Source: Arthrobacter sp. ok362 (GTDB lineage Bacteria > Actinomycetota > Actinomycetes > Actinomycetales > Micrococcaceae). Taken from it: DNA of 64,000 nt. Shown here piece by piece: positions 51,010 through 60,876 of the stretch (its first letter is position 1; every line of letters begins with the position of its first letter). Under the pieces are notes generated by a model that saw nothing but the letters and a program-made list of their open reading frames with translations, was not told where the DNA came from and ran no database searches. Position numbers and translations under genes: made by a program. The stretch covers positions 424,822 to 488,821 of the forward strand of contig NZ_FNGC01000001.1 in the NCBI RefSeq assembly GCF_900102785.1. The letters are read 5' to 3'.

Positions 51010-52128
51010 GTGACTGACCAGCTTGAGCGCCTCAACCGACTGCCCCTCCGAGCCAATCTGCGTGGCCTGCGTCCGTATGGCGCGCCGCAGCTGGACGTCC
51101 CCATTCTGCTCAACGTCAACGAGAACACCCATGGTGTCCCGGCTGATGTCCGGGCTGCGATCACCGAGGCCGTCAGCGCCGCCGCTGCCGGGCTCAACCG
51201 CTATCCGGACCGCGAGTTCACCGAATTGCGCGAGGCCCTCGCCGAATACCTGGGCCACGGCCTGGACGCGGGGAATATCTGGGCCGCGAACGGTTCCAAC
51301 GAAGTCCTTCAGCAGATCCTCCAGGCATTCGGCGGCCCCGGCCGGACGGCCCTCGGGTTCCCTCCCACGTATTCGATGTACCCGTTGCTGGCGGCTGGCA
51401 CGGATACGGAGTACATCGTCGGTGCCCGCGCGGCAGATTATGGGCTCAGCGCGGAATCGGCGGCCCGGCAGGTCCGCGAGCTGCAGCCGAACATCGTTTT
51501 CCTGTGCTCGCCGAACAACCCGACCGGTACGGGGTTGGGGCTTGATGTCGTCGAGACCGTCTATGACGCCGGCGAGGCCAGTCAAACCATCGTGATCGTT
51601 GACGAGGCTTACCACGAGTTCGCCCACGACGGCACGCCCAGTGCCCTCACGCTGCTGCCTGGCCGGGAGCGGCTGATCGTCTCGCGCACCATGAGTAAGG
51701 CCTTCGCCCTCGCCGGTGCGCGGCTCGGCTACATGGCCGCGGCCCCGGAGGTCGCGGACGCGCTGCGGCTGGTCCGTCTGCCGTACCACCTCTCGGCCAT
51801 CACCCAGGCCGCGGCCCTGGCTGCCCTGCGCCACCGGGGGGCGCTCATGGCCGACGTCGAGGACATCAAGCGCCAGCGTGACCGGATCGTGTCGGAACTG
51901 ACGCGGATGGGCCTAAGGCCGGCCGCCTCCGACTCCAACTACGTGTTCTTCGGCGGCCTGGAGAACCCCCACGAGGTCTGGCAGGGCATGCTGGACGCCG
52001 GTGTCCTCATCCGCGACGTCGGGATTCCGGGGCACCTTCGCGTGACTGCCGGCACTGAGACAGAAACCACAGCCTTCCTTGAGGCCCTTGAACGCATCCT
52101 GAACGGCTCCGCAAAGCCGCAGGCCTAG
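51010..52128 (+). CDS. hisC: Histidinol-phosphate aminotransferase HisC
   Basis: PLP enzyme of histidine synthesis. 372 residues with [63 protein letters not shown] and the PLP-Lys in [17 protein letters not shown]. The product is of normal length. It is the first gene of a his cluster (hisC-hisB-hisH-small gene-priA). hisD, hisG, hisI and hisF are not in this window. Confidence 0.95.
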   Translation: MTDQLERLNRLPLRANLRGLRPYGAPQLDVPILLNVNENTHGVPADVRAAITEAVSAAAAGLNRYPDREFTELREALAEYLGHGLDAGNIWAANGSNEVLQQILQAFGGPGRTALGFPPTYSMYPLLAAGTDTEYIVGARAADYGLSAESAARQVRELQPNIVFLCSPNNPTGTGLGLDVVETVYDAGEASQTIVIVDEAYHEFAHDGTPSALTLLPGRERLIVSRTMSKAFALAGARLGYMAAAPEVADALRLVRLPYHLSAITQAAALAALRHRGALMADVEDIKRQRDRIVSELTRMGLRPAASDSNYVFFGGLENPHEVWQGMLDAGVLIRDVGIPGHLRVTAGTETETTAFLEALERILNGSAKPQA

Positions 52129-52198
52129 ACTTGGTGGGGAGCCCGAGCGCCCCGCCAGACCGCCCAACACCCTGCCTTCTTCCAAAGGACACATCTAC

Positions 52199-52825
52199 AT
52201 GAGCAACACGGGATCCACCGCCGCCGAGGGCCGGACCGCACGCATGGAACGGACCACCAGTGAGTCCTCGGTCCTGGTCGAGATCAACCTGGACGGCACC
52301 GGCGTTTCAGACATCAGCACGTCGGTCCCGTTCTACGACCACATGCTGACAGCCCTCAGCAAGCACTCCTTGATTGACATGACCGTCAAGGCCACCGGTG
52401 ACACCCACATCGATGTGCACCACACTGTCGAGGACGTGGCCATCACCTTCGGCGAGGTTCTGCGGACCGCCCTGGGCAACAAGGCCGGGATCCGCCGGTT
52501 CGGCGAGGCGACAGTGCCCCTGGATGAGGCCCTCGCGCAAGCCGTCGTAGACGTCTCCGGCCGTCCCTACCTGGTCCACGCCGGGGAGCCGGCAGGCCAG
52601 GAATACCACCTGATCGGCGGCCACTTTACGGGCTCCCTGACCCGCCACGTGTTCGAGGCGATCACGCTGCACGCCGGGATCTGCCTGCACATGAACGTCA
52701 CTGCCGGGCGAGACCCCCACCACATCGTCGAGGCCCAGTTCAAAGCCTTTGCCCGGGCGCTGCGCGCAGCTGTCGAACCGGATCCCCGCGTCGAGGGCAT
52801 CCCGTCCACAAAGGGTGCTTTGTGA
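52199..52825 (+). CDS. hisB: Imidazoleglycerol-phosphate dehydratase HisB
   Basis: Mn-dependent dehydratase. 208 residues with [55 protein letters not shown] (metal His/Glu), [25 protein letters not shown] text, and [16 protein letters not shown]. No phosphatase domain is fused, as usual in actinobacteria. ATG 52199, with AAAGGA upstream; hisH overlaps it by 4 bp. Confidence 0.97.
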   Translation: MSNTGSTAAEGRTARMERTTSESSVLVEINLDGTGVSDISTSVPFYDHMLTALSKHSLIDMTVKATGDTHIDVHHTVEDVAITFGEVLRTALGNKAGIRRFGEATVPLDEALAQAVVDVSGRPYLVHAGEPAGQEYHLIGGHFTGSLTRHVFEAITLHAGICLHMNVTAGRDPHHIVEAQFKAFARALRAAVEPDPRVEGIPSTKGAL

Positions 52826-53571
52826 CCGGCCCGCTGCTCCGCGACGGGGCCATCATCGATCCCGCTGCCGCGACCAAGCCGGTGTCACCGGAGGGCAAGC
52901 CAACTGTTACGGTGCTGGACTACGGCTCCGGGAATGTCCGGTCCGCCGTCCGCGCGCTGGAGCGGGCCGGCGCCGAAGTCATCCTCAGCTCGAAGCCTGA
53001 AGATGTCCTCAACGCCGACGGCCTCGTCGTCCCCGGTGTCGGCGCCTTCGAAACCGTCATGCGCGAACTCAAAGCCGTTGACGCCATCCGCATGATCGGC
53101 CGCCGTGTCGCCGGAGGCCGCCCCGTGCTGGCCATCTGCGTCGGGCTCCAGGTGCTGTTCGAGGCCGGCGTCGAACATGGCACCGAAGCCGAGGGCATGG
53201 GGGAGTGGCCTGGCAAGGTTGAGCTGTTGCCTGCCGACGTCGTGCCCCACATGGGCTGGAACACCGTCTCCGTCCCGGAGGGGTCCAGGCTGTTCGCCGG
53301 GGTCGAGGGCGAGCGCTTCTACTTCGTGCACTCCTACGGTGTCCAGAACTGGGACTTCGACGTCATCCAACCGCGGATGACGGCGCCGCTGGTGACCTGG
53401 TCCGACCACGGCGCCCCGTTCATCGCGGCTGTGGAAAACGGCCCGCTGTGCGCCACCCAGTTCCACCCGGAGAAATCCGGCGACGCCGGCGCCCGGCTGC
53501 TGCGCAACTGGGTCCAAGGCCTGCGCCCCGCGCCCCCCGAACGAACCGCAGCCCCGGAAGGGACCGCCTAG
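52822..53571 (+). CDS. hisH: Imidazole glycerol phosphate synthase amidotransferase subunit HisH
   Basis: Glutaminase that feeds ammonia to HisF. 249 residues: [37 protein letters not shown], the nucleophile Cys in [12 protein letters not shown], and His/Glu of the triad in [14 protein letters not shown]. An N-terminal lead of about 28 residues precedes the first strand. GTG overlaps the hisB stop by 4 bp. Confidence 0.96.
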   Translation: MTGPLLRDGAIIDPAAATKPVSPEGKPTVTVLDYGSGNVRSAVRALERAGAEVILSSKPEDVLNADGLVVPGVGAFETVMRELKAVDAIRMIGRRVAGGRPVLAICVGLQVLFEAGVEHGTEAEGMGEWPGKVELLPADVVPHMGWNTVSVPEGSRLFAGVEGERFYFVHSYGVQNWDFDVIQPRMTAPLVTWSDHGAPFIAAVENGPLCATQFHPEKSGDAGARLLRNWVQGLRPAPPERTAAPEGTA

Positions 53572-53730
53572 ATGTGGTCCCTGGTACTCATGGGCGTCGC
53601 AGGCCTGCTGGTTGGCGGCGCGCTCTCCTTCCGGCAGCAGAAAAGTCCGCTCTGGGTGCAGATCGTTTTCTACATCCTGGCCGGAATGTCGCTGCTGGCC
53701 GCCTACCTCCTGACCCTGCCGGCGTCCTGA
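53572..53730 (+). CDS. Small membrane protein inside the his operon, 52 aa
   Basis: ATG 53572 follows the hisH stop directly (TAGATG). The 52 residues form two hydrophobic segments ([20 protein letters not shown] and [18 protein letters not shown]) joined by [11 protein letters not shown]. The two-helix hairpin, the exact junction with hisH and the co-directional priA 43 bp later argue for a real gene. The function is unknown. It is too short to be picked up by many gene finders. Confidence 0.7.
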   Translation: MWSLVLMGVAGLLVGGALSFRQQKSPLWVQIVFYILAGMSLLAAYLLTLPAS

Positions 53731-53773
53731 CGGCCCCGCTCCCAACGACCATCCCCAAGCTGAGGACTCCACG

Positions 53774-54520
53774 ATGACCACCGAAACCCCGCTGCCCGTA
53801 CTTGAGCTCCTGCCCGCCGTCGACGTCGTCAACGGCCAGGCCGTCCGGCTCGTACAGGGCGAAGCCGGCAGCGAGACGAGCTACGGCACTCCGCTGGAGG
53901 CCGCCCTCAACTGGCAGCAGCAGGGGGCCGAGTGGGTGCATCTGGTCGATCTGGACGCGGCGTTCGGGCGCGGCTCCAACGCCGAGCTCCTGCGCGAGGT
54001 CGTTGCGCGGCTCGATATCAAGGTGGAGCTCTCCGGCGGCCTGCGCGACGACGAATCCCTTGAGAAAGCCCTCGACCTCGGCGTCGCCCGCGTGAACCTG
54101 GGCACCGCGGCACTGGAGAACCCCGAGTGGACGGCCCGGGTGATCGAACGCTTCGGCGAGAAAATCGCCGTCGGCCTGGATGTCCGCGGAACCACGCTCG
54201 CCGGCCGGGGCTGGACCAAGGAAGGCGGGGACCTCTGGGATGTGCTCGGCCGCCTCGAGGACGCCGGCTGCGCCCGGTACGTCGTGACCGATGTGACCAA
54301 GGACGGCACGCTCCAGGGCCCCAACGTCGAACTCCTGCGCCAGATGGTCGAGAAGACAGGAAAACCTGTGGTCGCTTCCGGCGGCATTTCCAGCCTTGAG
54401 GACCTATTGGTCCTGCGTTCCCTGGTGCCGCTCGGCGTCGAGGGCGCCATCATCGGCAAGGCCCTCTACAACGGCAACTTCACACTGCCTGAGGCCCTCG
54501 ACGCCGCCGGCCGCCGCTAG
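53774..54520 (+). CDS. priA: Bifunctional phosphoribosyl isomerase PriA (HisA/TrpF)
   Basis: 248-residue TIM barrel. In actinobacteria lacking trpF, PriA isomerises both ProFAR (histidine) and PRA (tryptophan). Visible: [21 protein letters not shown] with the first catalytic Asp, [47 protein letters not shown] with the second Asp, and [13 protein letters not shown]. TrpF absence cannot be checked in this window, so plain HisA is the alternative. ATG 53774 is clear. Confidence 0.93.
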   Translation: MTTETPLPVLELLPAVDVVNGQAVRLVQGEAGSETSYGTPLEAALNWQQQGAEWVHLVDLDAAFGRGSNAELLREVVARLDIKVELSGGLRDDESLEKALDLGVARVNLGTAALENPEWTARVIERFGEKIAVGLDVRGTTLAGRGWTKEGGDLWDVLGRLEDAGCARYVVTDVTKDGTLQGPNVELLRQMVEKTGKPVVASGGISSLEDLLVLRSLVPLGVEGAIIGKALYNGNFTLPEALDAAGRR

Positions 54521-54534
54521 GCGGTCAGTGCCCC

Positions 54535-55473
54535 ATGACGCACACCCACGATCCCCACAACGGAGCACAGCCTGGCACGGGGGCAGGTCCGGTCCGGCAT
54601 CTGCCCGGACACATCGCGGCCGCCCTTGCCGGCGCCGGCGGGGCCACAGACTCCGCCGGCCAACCTTGGGCTGGCCGCAGCCTGTCCGGCGATGACGCAA
54701 AGATCCACAATTTCGAGGACGACGACGGCACCGCCGACGCCGGCTACCTTGCGGCTTTGGCCGACCTCGCCTCCGGCGCGGGCGACGAAGCCGCCGTGGT
54801 TGCCGCGCTTGCCACCGCCCGGGTGTTCGTGCCAATCCTCGCCCAGCTCGCCGAAGAGGGCGAAGCCGTCACGCGCCCGCAAGAGAACAAACTGCACGGG
54901 GACCAGCTGCACTCGGACAAACAGGCCGACATGGCCCTCGTGACGCTCAAGGCGCCGGACGGACGGACGGCCATGCCGGTGTTCACCTCGGCGGCGTCAC
55001 TGAAGGCGTGGCATCCGGAGGCCAGGCCGGTCGCCGTGTACGCGGCCCGGGCCGCCCTGTCCGCGGTCGCGGAAGGCGCCGAGTTGCTGGTGCTCGATCC
55101 CGGCTCCGACCTGACGTTCGTGGTGCGCCGGCCGGCGGTATGGGCCCTCGCCCAGCAGCAGAACTGGACGCCGTCGTACGCCGATCCCGACCTCGCAGCG
55201 GCCCTCGGGGAGGGCGCGGTTAGCTTTCCTGCGGTCCGCCGTGTTGAAATTCATCCGGGGGGAGGAGTTGCCTCGGCCACGGCCGATGGCAGGCGGCTCC
55301 CCGGTGGGGGCGCCGGCCCGGAACTCCGTGTGGTCCTCTACCTTGAAGACGGGCTCGACGCCGCCGGCGTGCAGTCCATCGTCGCTGGCCTCAACAACGC
55401 CTGGGCCCGGAATGAAATCTTTGCCGAGCGGGTTGATTCGATCGAGGTCAAGCTGCAGCGCGCAGCACCATAG
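54535..55473 (+). CDS. SseB-family protein
   Basis: 312 residues with an N-terminal His/Pro/Gly-rich part, then an SseB-like domain: ATARVFVPILAQLAEEGEA, DMALVTLKAPDGRTAMPVFTSAASLKAWHPEA-type text, and LLVLDPGSDLTFVVRRPAVWALA. The C-terminal half (about 235-310) has the usual ELRVVLYLEDGLDAAG and DSIEVKLQRAAP. The role in actinobacteria is unknown. It lies 14 bp after priA and is probably the last gene of the his transcript; a promoter for the next MFS gene may follow. Confidence 0.88.
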   Translation: MTHTHDPHNGAQPGTGAGPVRHLPGHIAAALAGAGGATDSAGQPWAGRSLSGDDAKIHNFEDDDGTADAGYLAALADLASGAGDEAAVVAALATARVFVPILAQLAEEGEAVTRPQENKLHGDQLHSDKQADMALVTLKAPDGRTAMPVFTSAASLKAWHPEARPVAVYAARAALSAVAEGAELLVLDPGSDLTFVVRRPAVWALAQQQNWTPSYADPDLAAALGEGAVSFPAVRRVEIHPGGGVASATADGRRLPGGGAGPELRVVLYLEDGLDAAGVQSIVAGLNNAWARNEIFAERVDSIEVKLQRAAP

Positions 55474-55535
55474 CTGACGGCCCAACGGGGGGACTTCCCG
55501 GTGCTGCCGTGGGCAGTACCAGAAGGATGTAGTCC

Positions 55536-56849
55536 GTGAATTTCGCGCTTTACCGTCAGCTGCTGGCCGTCCGGCCCATCAGGCGGCTCCTATTGGTCGG
55601 CATGATCGCCCGCATACCGCACTCGGCGGCCGGCGTCCTGCTGACCCTGCACATCGTCCTGACCCTCGGCCAGGGCTACGCGGCCGCCGGCGCAGCCGCC
55701 GCCGTGATGACGATCGGAATCGCCGTCGGAGCGCCCTGGCGCGGCCGCCGGGTCGACACCGTGGGGCTGCGTAAGGCGCTCATTCCGTCCGTCGTCTCCG
55801 AGACCGTCATCTGGTCGATCGTGCCGCACGTCTCCTACGAGGTCCTGCTGCCCCTGGTGTTCATCGGAGGCCTCCTGACCCTGCCCATCTTCAGTGTGGT
55901 GCGGCAGTCACTCGGCGTGCTGGCCCCCGGGGAACAGCGCCGCACGGCCTTCACCCTGGACGCCATCGCCACCGAACTGGTCTTCATGATCGGCCCCGCT
56001 GTCGGAGCCGTCGTCGCCACCAGCGGACAGTCCGTCCTGGGCCTGACAGTAGTGGGAGTGGCGACATCCGTCTCGGGACTCTTCCTCATGTGGTTCAACC
56101 CGCCCACCCGGAGTGCTTCTCCCGATGCCGGGCTCGAGGCGCAGGAACTGGAATGCGCGGAAGCCGCCGTCGTCGCCGCCGCGCCGGCCCACCTGCAGGA
56201 GGCCGCAGCCGAACTGGCACCCCTGGCAGCCGCCGCCGAGGAACGGCGCCAGCGGCGCTCCGGCCTGCGACACCGAGTCATCCACAACTTCAGCTGGTTC
56301 ACGGCCGCCGTGGCTGCCGTATTCGCTGTCGCGGCCGGTGCGGGCATGGTCCTCAGCGGCACCGACGTCGGCATCGTCGCGGCCCTCCAGACCGGCGGCC
56401 ATGAGTCCGAAATCGGCATCGTGTTCCTCTTCTGGTGTGCGGCCTCGGTGGTGGGCGGCATCCTCTACGGCGCCATGCACCGGCCCATTTCCCCGATCCT
56501 CCTGTTGTTGGGGATGTCAGCGCTGACCGTCCCGATGGCCTTTGCGACCGACGTCTGGACGCTGAGCCTGCTCGCGTTGCTGCCGGGTCTGCTGTGCGCG
56601 CCGGTGTTGTCCGCGGCCTCGGAAAAGGTGGCCGAACTGGTTGACGAAAGCCGACGCGGCGAGGCGATGGGCTGGTACGGTTCATCGCTCACCGGCGGAG
56701 TGGCTCTGGGTGCGCCGCTTGCCGGACTGTTCATCGACCTCATCGGCCCCTCAGCCGGCTTCGTGTCCGTGGGGCTGGCGGGCGTGGCCCTCTGCCTGGT
56801 GGGACTCGTCCTGCAGCACGCGCGGCGCCGCCGCCTGGCCCACGTCTGA
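55536..56849 (+). CDS. MFS transporter
   Basis: 437 residues with 11-12 predicted transmembrane segments. The N-half holds the loop-2 text GAPWRGRRVDTVGLRKALI, a variant of the MFS G-x3-D-R/K-x-G-R/K motif. A long Ala/Glu-rich cytoplasmic loop (about residues 195-245) joins the halves. The substrate is unknown. GAAGGA lies before the GTG start. A strong convergent terminator follows. Confidence 0.88.
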   Translation: MNFALYRQLLAVRPIRRLLLVGMIARIPHSAAGVLLTLHIVLTLGQGYAAAGAAAAVMTIGIAVGAPWRGRRVDTVGLRKALIPSVVSETVIWSIVPHVSYEVLLPLVFIGGLLTLPIFSVVRQSLGVLAPGEQRRTAFTLDAIATELVFMIGPAVGAVVATSGQSVLGLTVVGVATSVSGLFLMWFNPPTRSASPDAGLEAQELECAEAAVVAAAPAHLQEAAAELAPLAAAAEERRQRRSGLRHRVIHNFSWFTAAVAAVFAVAAGAGMVLSGTDVGIVAALQTGGHESEIGIVFLFWCAASVVGGILYGAMHRPISPILLLLGMSALTVPMAFATDVWTLSLLALLPGLLCAPVLSAASEKVAELVDESRRGEAMGWYGSSLTGGVALGAPLAGLFIDLIGPSAGFVSVGLAGVALCLVGLVLQHARRRRLAHV

Positions 56850-56896
56850 CCGCATACCGCCTGAGGCACCCGCACAGCAAGGGCGTTAACGACGAC

Positions 56897-56931
56897 GGCG
56901 GCGGGCGGACCTAAGTGGTCCGCCCGCCGCC
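56897..56931. terminator. Bidirectional terminator between the MFS gene and DUF1844
   Basis: A perfect 15-bp stem (GGCGGCGGGCGGACC with its complement) around a TAAGT loop. Confidence 0.8.
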
Positions 56932-56953
56932 GCTTATGGCTGACGTTTTGTGC

Positions 56954-57340
56954 CTAGTTGACCGGGCCGGTGTACTTCTCGCCCGGGCCCTTGCCAGGAG
57001 CATCGGGAATGCTCGATTCCTCGCGGAAGGCCAGCTGGAGCGAGCGGAGTCCATCGCGCAACGGTCCCGCGTGCTGTGAGCCGATTTCCGGCGCCGCCGC
57101 GGTCACCAAACCGGCAAGGGCGGTGATCAGTTTGCGGGCCTCGTCCAGGTCCTTGAGTTCCTGGGCATTTTCCTCGGCGGCGAGGCCGAGCTTTACCGCG
57201 GCGGCGCTCATCAGGTGCACGGCGGCGGTGGTGATGACCTCGATTGCGGGGACTTCTGAGATGTCGCGGATCTGCTGCGAGACGTCGGCCTGGGCGGCTG
57301 CGGGCTCGAAGACGTGGGAATTACGATCTGATGTGCTCAT
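56954..57340 (-). CDS. DUF1844 protein
   Basis: 128 residues. The core is helical: IRDISEVPAIEVITTAAVHL, MSAAAVKLGL, DLDEARKLITALAGLVTAAA, followed by an end rich in Pro/Gly/Lys. This matches DUF1844, a short family almost always divergent from infC in actinobacteria. The function is unknown. It starts at ATG 57340. Confidence 0.9.
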   Translation of the reverse strand: MSTSDRNSHVFEPAAAQADVSQQIRDISEVPAIEVITTAAVHLMSAAAVKLGLAAEENAQELKDLDEARKLITALAGLVTAAAPEIGSQHAGPLRDGLRSLQLAFREESSIPDAPGKGPGEKYTGPVN

Positions 57341-57732
57341 GCTGGTAAGCTTGTCACAGACCGACTAAATGTCGTTATTCTCAGGCTTATATTGAATGCA
57401 GTGCTTCTGGCTGAAGTTGAAGCCAGAAGGTGGCGCCCGGCGACGCACATGTGCGTGGAGCGGGTATCTTTCTGTAGAGTTGACTTTAGTTTGCAAGCGG
57501 AGTTCTCTCCCACCCGCGTCAGCCGCGAAACTTCCTTCGGGAAGCCCCTCCCTCCGGGAGTCAAGGTTGCCGGGTACCTGGTCGGGCACCTCCTCGGACT
57601 CCGGTCCGCAGGAAGTGCATGCCGCCTCATTGAGGGCGGCAGCTCCGATCTCGAGGCCTTCGATTGCTCCGGCAATTGGGGGCCTTCTCTTTTTGCCGGT
57701 GGAATACCCCTCACGAACACAGGAGCTTTAAC
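57341..57732 (+). promoter_or_regulatory. DUF1844/infC spacer including the long infC leader
   Basis: About 390 bp with no gene supported. It includes a perfect 14-bp palindrome ACGCACATGTGCGT (57443-57456), a possible infC -10 TATCTT (57465-57470), hairpins CTTCC-TTC-GGGAAG and CTCCC-TCC-GGGAG near 57531-57565, and AGGAG before the start. The leader would be about 260 nt. infC leaders are regulatory in several bacteria. Confidence 0.5.
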
Positions 57733-58869
57733 ATTAGCGAGCCAAGAATCAATGAGCGTATCCGCGTCCCCGAGGTGCGGCTGGTCGGCCCTGCAGGCGA
57801 ACAAGTAGGAATTGTCCGTATTGAGGATGCCCTGCGTTTGGCTGCCGAGTCCGATCTTGATCTCGTTGAAGTTGCACCGCAGGCGAAGCCTCCGGTGTGC
57901 AAGCTGATGGACTTCGGCAAGTACAAGTACGAAGCCGCCGTCAAGGCACGCGAGGCCCGGAAGAACCAGACCAACACGGTCCTGAAGGAAATCCGCTTCC
58001 GCCTGAAGATCGACACTCACGACTACGAGACGAAGCGCGGCCACGCGCTCCGCTTCCTCGGTGCCGGCGACAAGGTCAAGGCCATGATCCAGTTCCGCGG
58101 CCGTGAGCAGCAGCGCCCCGAGATGGGCATCCGACTGCTCCAGCGCTTCGCCGACGACGTCGCCGAAGTTGGTGTGGTGGAGTCCAGCCCGCGGATCGAT
58201 GGCCGCAACATGGTCATGGTGGTTGGCCCGCTGAAGAACAAGGCTGAAGCCAAGGCAGAGGCCCGCCGCGCAACGCAGCGCGCAGAGGCCAAGGCTGAGA
58301 ACGAAGCCAAGGCTTCGGGGCGCGTCGATGTCTCCGGTGGCAACGCCCCGCTGACCCAGACGTTGTCCGACCTCCTGCCGGAAGGCTACGTCGTATCGCC
58401 GGAGGCTCCCGCAACGGAGGCCCCGGTCGAGGAGGCCAAGGTCGAAGAAGCCAAGGTCGAGGAGACCAAGGCCGACGAGGCTCCGGTCGAAGCGACCAAG
58501 GCCGAGGAGACTCCTGCCCAGGAAGCACCGAAGGCGGCTGCTCCCAAGGTGGCCGAGAAGCCGGCAGCAGCCAAGGCTCCCGAAGCTCCAAAGGCCGCCG
58601 AGAAGCCGGCAGCAGCCAAGGCTCCCGCGGCTCCGAAGGCCGCCGAGAAGCCGGCAGCAGCCAAGGCTCCCGCGGCTCCGAAGGCCGCCGAGAAGCCGGC
58701 AGCAGCCAAGGCTCCCGAGGAAAAGGCAGCTGCTCCGGCCGCTCCGGCGGCGGCACCGAAGCCGGTTGCTGCTCCGAAGCCGGTGCCGAGGCCTTCAGCG
58801 CCGAAGCCCGCCGCACGGCCGGCCGCCCCCCGGGCTGCCGCCAAGCCTGGCAGCAAGAAGACCAACTAG
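57733..58869 (+). CDS. infC: Translation initiation factor IF-3 with ATT start and long C-terminal extension
   Basis: Binds 30S and rejects wrong initiators. The gene begins ATT AGC GAG CCA ([20 protein letters not shown]), 8 nt after AGGAG, a rare codon used by infC in many bacteria for autoregulation through IF-3 discrimination. The N- and C-domains (about 1-175) include [36 protein letters not shown], and [14 protein letters not shown]. After about residue 180 an acidic/Ala-rich extension of about 195 aa follows, including a 15-residue repeat ([15 protein letters not shown]). No canonical start codon suits. Confidence 0.93.
   Translation: MSEPRINERIRVPEVRLVGPAGEQVGIVRIEDALRLAAESDLDLVEVAPQAKPPVCKLMDFGKYKYEAAVKAREARKNQTNTVLKEIRFRLKIDTHDYETKRGHALRFLGAGDKVKAMIQFRGREQQRPEMGIRLLQRFADDVAEVGVVESSPRIDGRNMVMVVGPLKNKAEAKAEARRATQRAEAKAENEAKASGRVDVSGGNAPLTQTLSDLLPEGYVVSPEAPATEAPVEEAKVEEAKVEETKADEAPVEATKAEETPAQEAPKAAAPKVAEKPAAAKAPEAPKAAEKPAAAKAPAAPKAAEKPAAAKAPAAPKAAEKPAAAKAPEEKAAAPAAPAAAPKPVAAPKPVPRPSAPKPAARPAAPRAAAKPGSKKTN
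58552..58731 (+). repeat. 45-bp tandem repeat in the infC tail
   Basis: Units start at 58552, 58597, 58642 and 58687 with GCCGAGAAGCCGGCAGCAG, encoding [10 protein letters not shown] plus A/E-A-P-K-A. In-frame (15 codons). Confidence 0.95.
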
Positions 58870-58984
58870 TTCACGGCTGCCGGACAGCAATGTCCGGCAG
58901 TAGGCAACCAGCATGCCGCCCGCAGGGGCGGCTGCACGAAAGAGCTGCAGACTTTTCTGCGGATACGTAAGGAGATCGGTTCCC

Positions 58985-59179
58985 ATGCCGAAGATGAAGA
59001 CCCACAGCGGTGCTAAGAAGCGCTTCAAGCTGACCGGTAGCGGCAAGCTGCGCCGCCAGCAGGCCAACCGCCGCCACTACCTCGAGCACAAGTCCTCCCG
59101 GCTGACCCGTCGCCTTGCCGGCGACAAGATCGTCTTCAAGGGCGACGCCAAGGTCATCCGGAAGATGCTCGGCATCTAA
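58985..59179 (+). CDS. rpmI: 50S ribosomal protein L35
   Basis: 64 residues: [54 protein letters not shown] and KMLGI. Second gene of infC-rpmI-rplT. AAGGAG lies 9 nt before ATG 58985. Length and residues are typical. Confidence 0.97.
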   Translation: MPKMKTHSGAKKRFKLTGSGKLRRQQANRRHYLEHKSSRLTRRLAGDKIVFKGDAKVIRKMLGI

Positions 59180-59300
59180 GTTCCAAGTTCTCTGACTGTC
59201 CGCCACTTGGCAGCAGTCAACTACCAAAAAGGCTTCTCAGGCCAGCCGGACCGTTCCGGCAGTAGACGCTTGGGATCAGAATTTTCTAAGGAGTACGCAC

Positions 59301-59771
59301 GTGGCACGTGTGAAGAGGGCGGTTAACGCCCACAAGAAGCGCCGGGTTATCCTCGAACGCGCAAAGGGCTACCGCGGACAGCGTTCACGCCTGTACCGCA
59401 AGGCAAAAGAGCAGCTGCTGCACTCGTTTGTGTACAGCTATGGCGACCGCAAGAAGAAGAAGGGCGACTTCCGCCGTCTTTGGATCCAGCGCATCAACGC
59501 TGCATCCCGCGCCAACGGCCTGACCTACAACCGACTGATCCAGGGCCTGAAGGCCGCTGAGGTTGAGGTTGACCGCCGTATGCTGGCCGAGCTTGCCGTT
59601 TCCGACGCCAACGCCTTCGCCGCGCTGGTCAAGGTCGCCAAGGACTCGCTGCCCGCCGACACGTCCGCTCCGGCCGTCCAGGCTGAAGCCGCTCCGGCTC
59701 CGAAGGCTGCCAAGAAGGCTCCCGCGAAGAAGCCTGCTGCCAAGGTGGCTGCCGACGAGGCCGCAAAGTAG
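59301..59771 (+). CDS. rplT: 50S ribosomal protein L20 with a C-terminal extension
   Basis: 156 residues: normal L20 body with [60 protein letters not shown], then [18 protein letters not shown]. Beyond residue 122 an Ala/Pro/Lys-rich tail ([14 protein letters not shown]) adds about 35 residues, similar in style to the IF-3 tail. GTG 59301 with AAGGAG about 11 nt upstream. Confidence 0.96.
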   Translation: MARVKRAVNAHKKRRVILERAKGYRGQRSRLYRKAKEQLLHSFVYSYGDRKKKKGDFRRLWIQRINAASRANGLTYNRLIQGLKAAEVEVDRRMLAELAVSDANAFAALVKVAKDSLPADTSAPAVQAEAAPAPKAAKKAPAKKPAAKVAADEAAK

Positions 59772-59824
59772 TTCCTGCCGCGGTTGAAAGACTGCAACGT
59801 TCAAGAGCCGGCTGCGAGAGCAAC

Positions 59825-59830
59825 TAAGGT
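59825..59830 (+). promoter_or_regulatory. Candidate -10 element of the trmH-type gene
   Basis: TAAGGT ends 6 nt before ATG 59837, so it may be transcribed independently of rplT. Confidence 0.35.
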
Positions 59831-59836
59831 TCTTAT

Positions 59837-60733
59837 ATGAACGAAACCGGGCGCCCGCAAGACTTTCCACTTTCCAACCCCCGAGCTGATCGGGTGAGGA
59901 AGGTGGCACAACTTGCCGGGCGCCCGGCCCGTTTAAAGCGCCGTGAGTTCCTCGCGGAGGGGCCGCAGGCCGTGCGCGAGGCGCTGAAGCTGCATCAGAA
60001 GCGGATTGCCGCGGGGGAGCCCGGCATCGTCTATGAGGTCTACGCGAGCGAGTCCTGCCTGGACCGGCACCCGGATCTGGAGACACTCGCGGAGGACACC
60101 ACCGCGTACCTCGCCACCGACGAAGTGCTCGCCGCGATGGCGGACACGGTCACCCCGCAGGGCGTCCTCGCGGTCTGCGGTTTCCTGGACGTCGGCCTCG
60201 ATCAGGTGCTGGACGCGGGCCCCCAGCTGGTCGCGGTCCTGTGCCAGGTCCGCGACCCCGGCAACGCCGGAACCGTCCTGCGCGCGGCCGACGCCGCCGG
60301 CGCCGACGCTGTAATCCTGACCGGCTCCAGCGTCGATATCTACAACCCCAAGGCGGTCCGTTCGACGGCGGGATCCCTCTTCCATCTGCCGATCGTCCTC
60401 GGCGCCGACGTGGCGGAGCTCGCGGCCCATTGCAAAGAACGGGGAATCGGCGTGCTCGCCGCAGACGGGTACGGCCAGCTGAACCTGGACCGTCTCCAGG
60501 ACGAGAACGCCGCCCGCCGCCTGGGGGCCTCCGCCGCCGAGTCGGTCTACGCGCTGGAAAAGCCCACAGCCTGGCTCTTCGGTAACGAGGCCCAGGGCCT
60601 GTCCGAGGACGAGATCGCGCTGGCCGACCACCGGGTGGCCGTCCCGGTCTATGGGGGAGCGGAAAGCCTGAACCTCGGCACCGCCGCCACCGTCTGCCTC
60701 TACGCCAGCGCCCGCTCCCAGCAGGCGTCCTAG
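59837..60733 (+). CDS. TrmH/SpoU-family RNA 2'-O-methyltransferase
   Basis: 298 residues. An N-terminal substrate-binding part (KRREFLAEGPQAVREALKLH) precedes the SPOUT domain with motif 1 VRDPGNAGTVLRAADAAGAD, motif 2 WLFGNEAQGLSEDE and motif 3 VPVYGGAESLNLGTAATV (the knot). This modifies rRNA or tRNA ribose; the target nucleotide is unknown. ATG 59837. It follows rplT, a frequent arrangement in actinobacteria. A very strong hairpin terminator follows. Confidence 0.93.
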   Translation: MNETGRPQDFPLSNPRADRVRKVAQLAGRPARLKRREFLAEGPQAVREALKLHQKRIAAGEPGIVYEVYASESCLDRHPDLETLAEDTTAYLATDEVLAAMADTVTPQGVLAVCGFLDVGLDQVLDAGPQLVAVLCQVRDPGNAGTVLRAADAAGADAVILTGSSVDIYNPKAVRSTAGSLFHLPIVLGADVAELAAHCKERGIGVLAADGYGQLNLDRLQDENAARRLGASAAESVYALEKPTAWLFGNEAQGLSEDEIALADHRVAVPVYGGAESLNLGTAATVCLYASARSQQAS

Positions 60734-60791
60734 CGGCCCTGCAAAGAGCCGGCCCGTCCGGCGGGGAAATCCCGCGGGAAGCAGCTAAACA

Positions 60792-60825
60792 ACGGCGGGG
60801 CCCACCGAAAGGTGGGCCCCGCCGT
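60792..60825. terminator. Terminator between trmH-type gene and GlsB-like gene
   Basis: A 15-bp stem ACGGCGGGGCCCACC with its complement around a GAAA tetraloop; it can serve both directions. Confidence 0.85.
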
Positions 60826-60876
60826 CGTACTGTCACTGCCGCTTCACGCGAAGTGTGCGGTCAGTGCTGTGGAAAT

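Noticed and set aside
57664..57732. Upstream ATG 57664 as the infC start
   Set aside because: It would add 23 residues with no similarity to IF-3 and no ribosome site; AGGAG followed by ATT AGC GAG CCA fits the family start.
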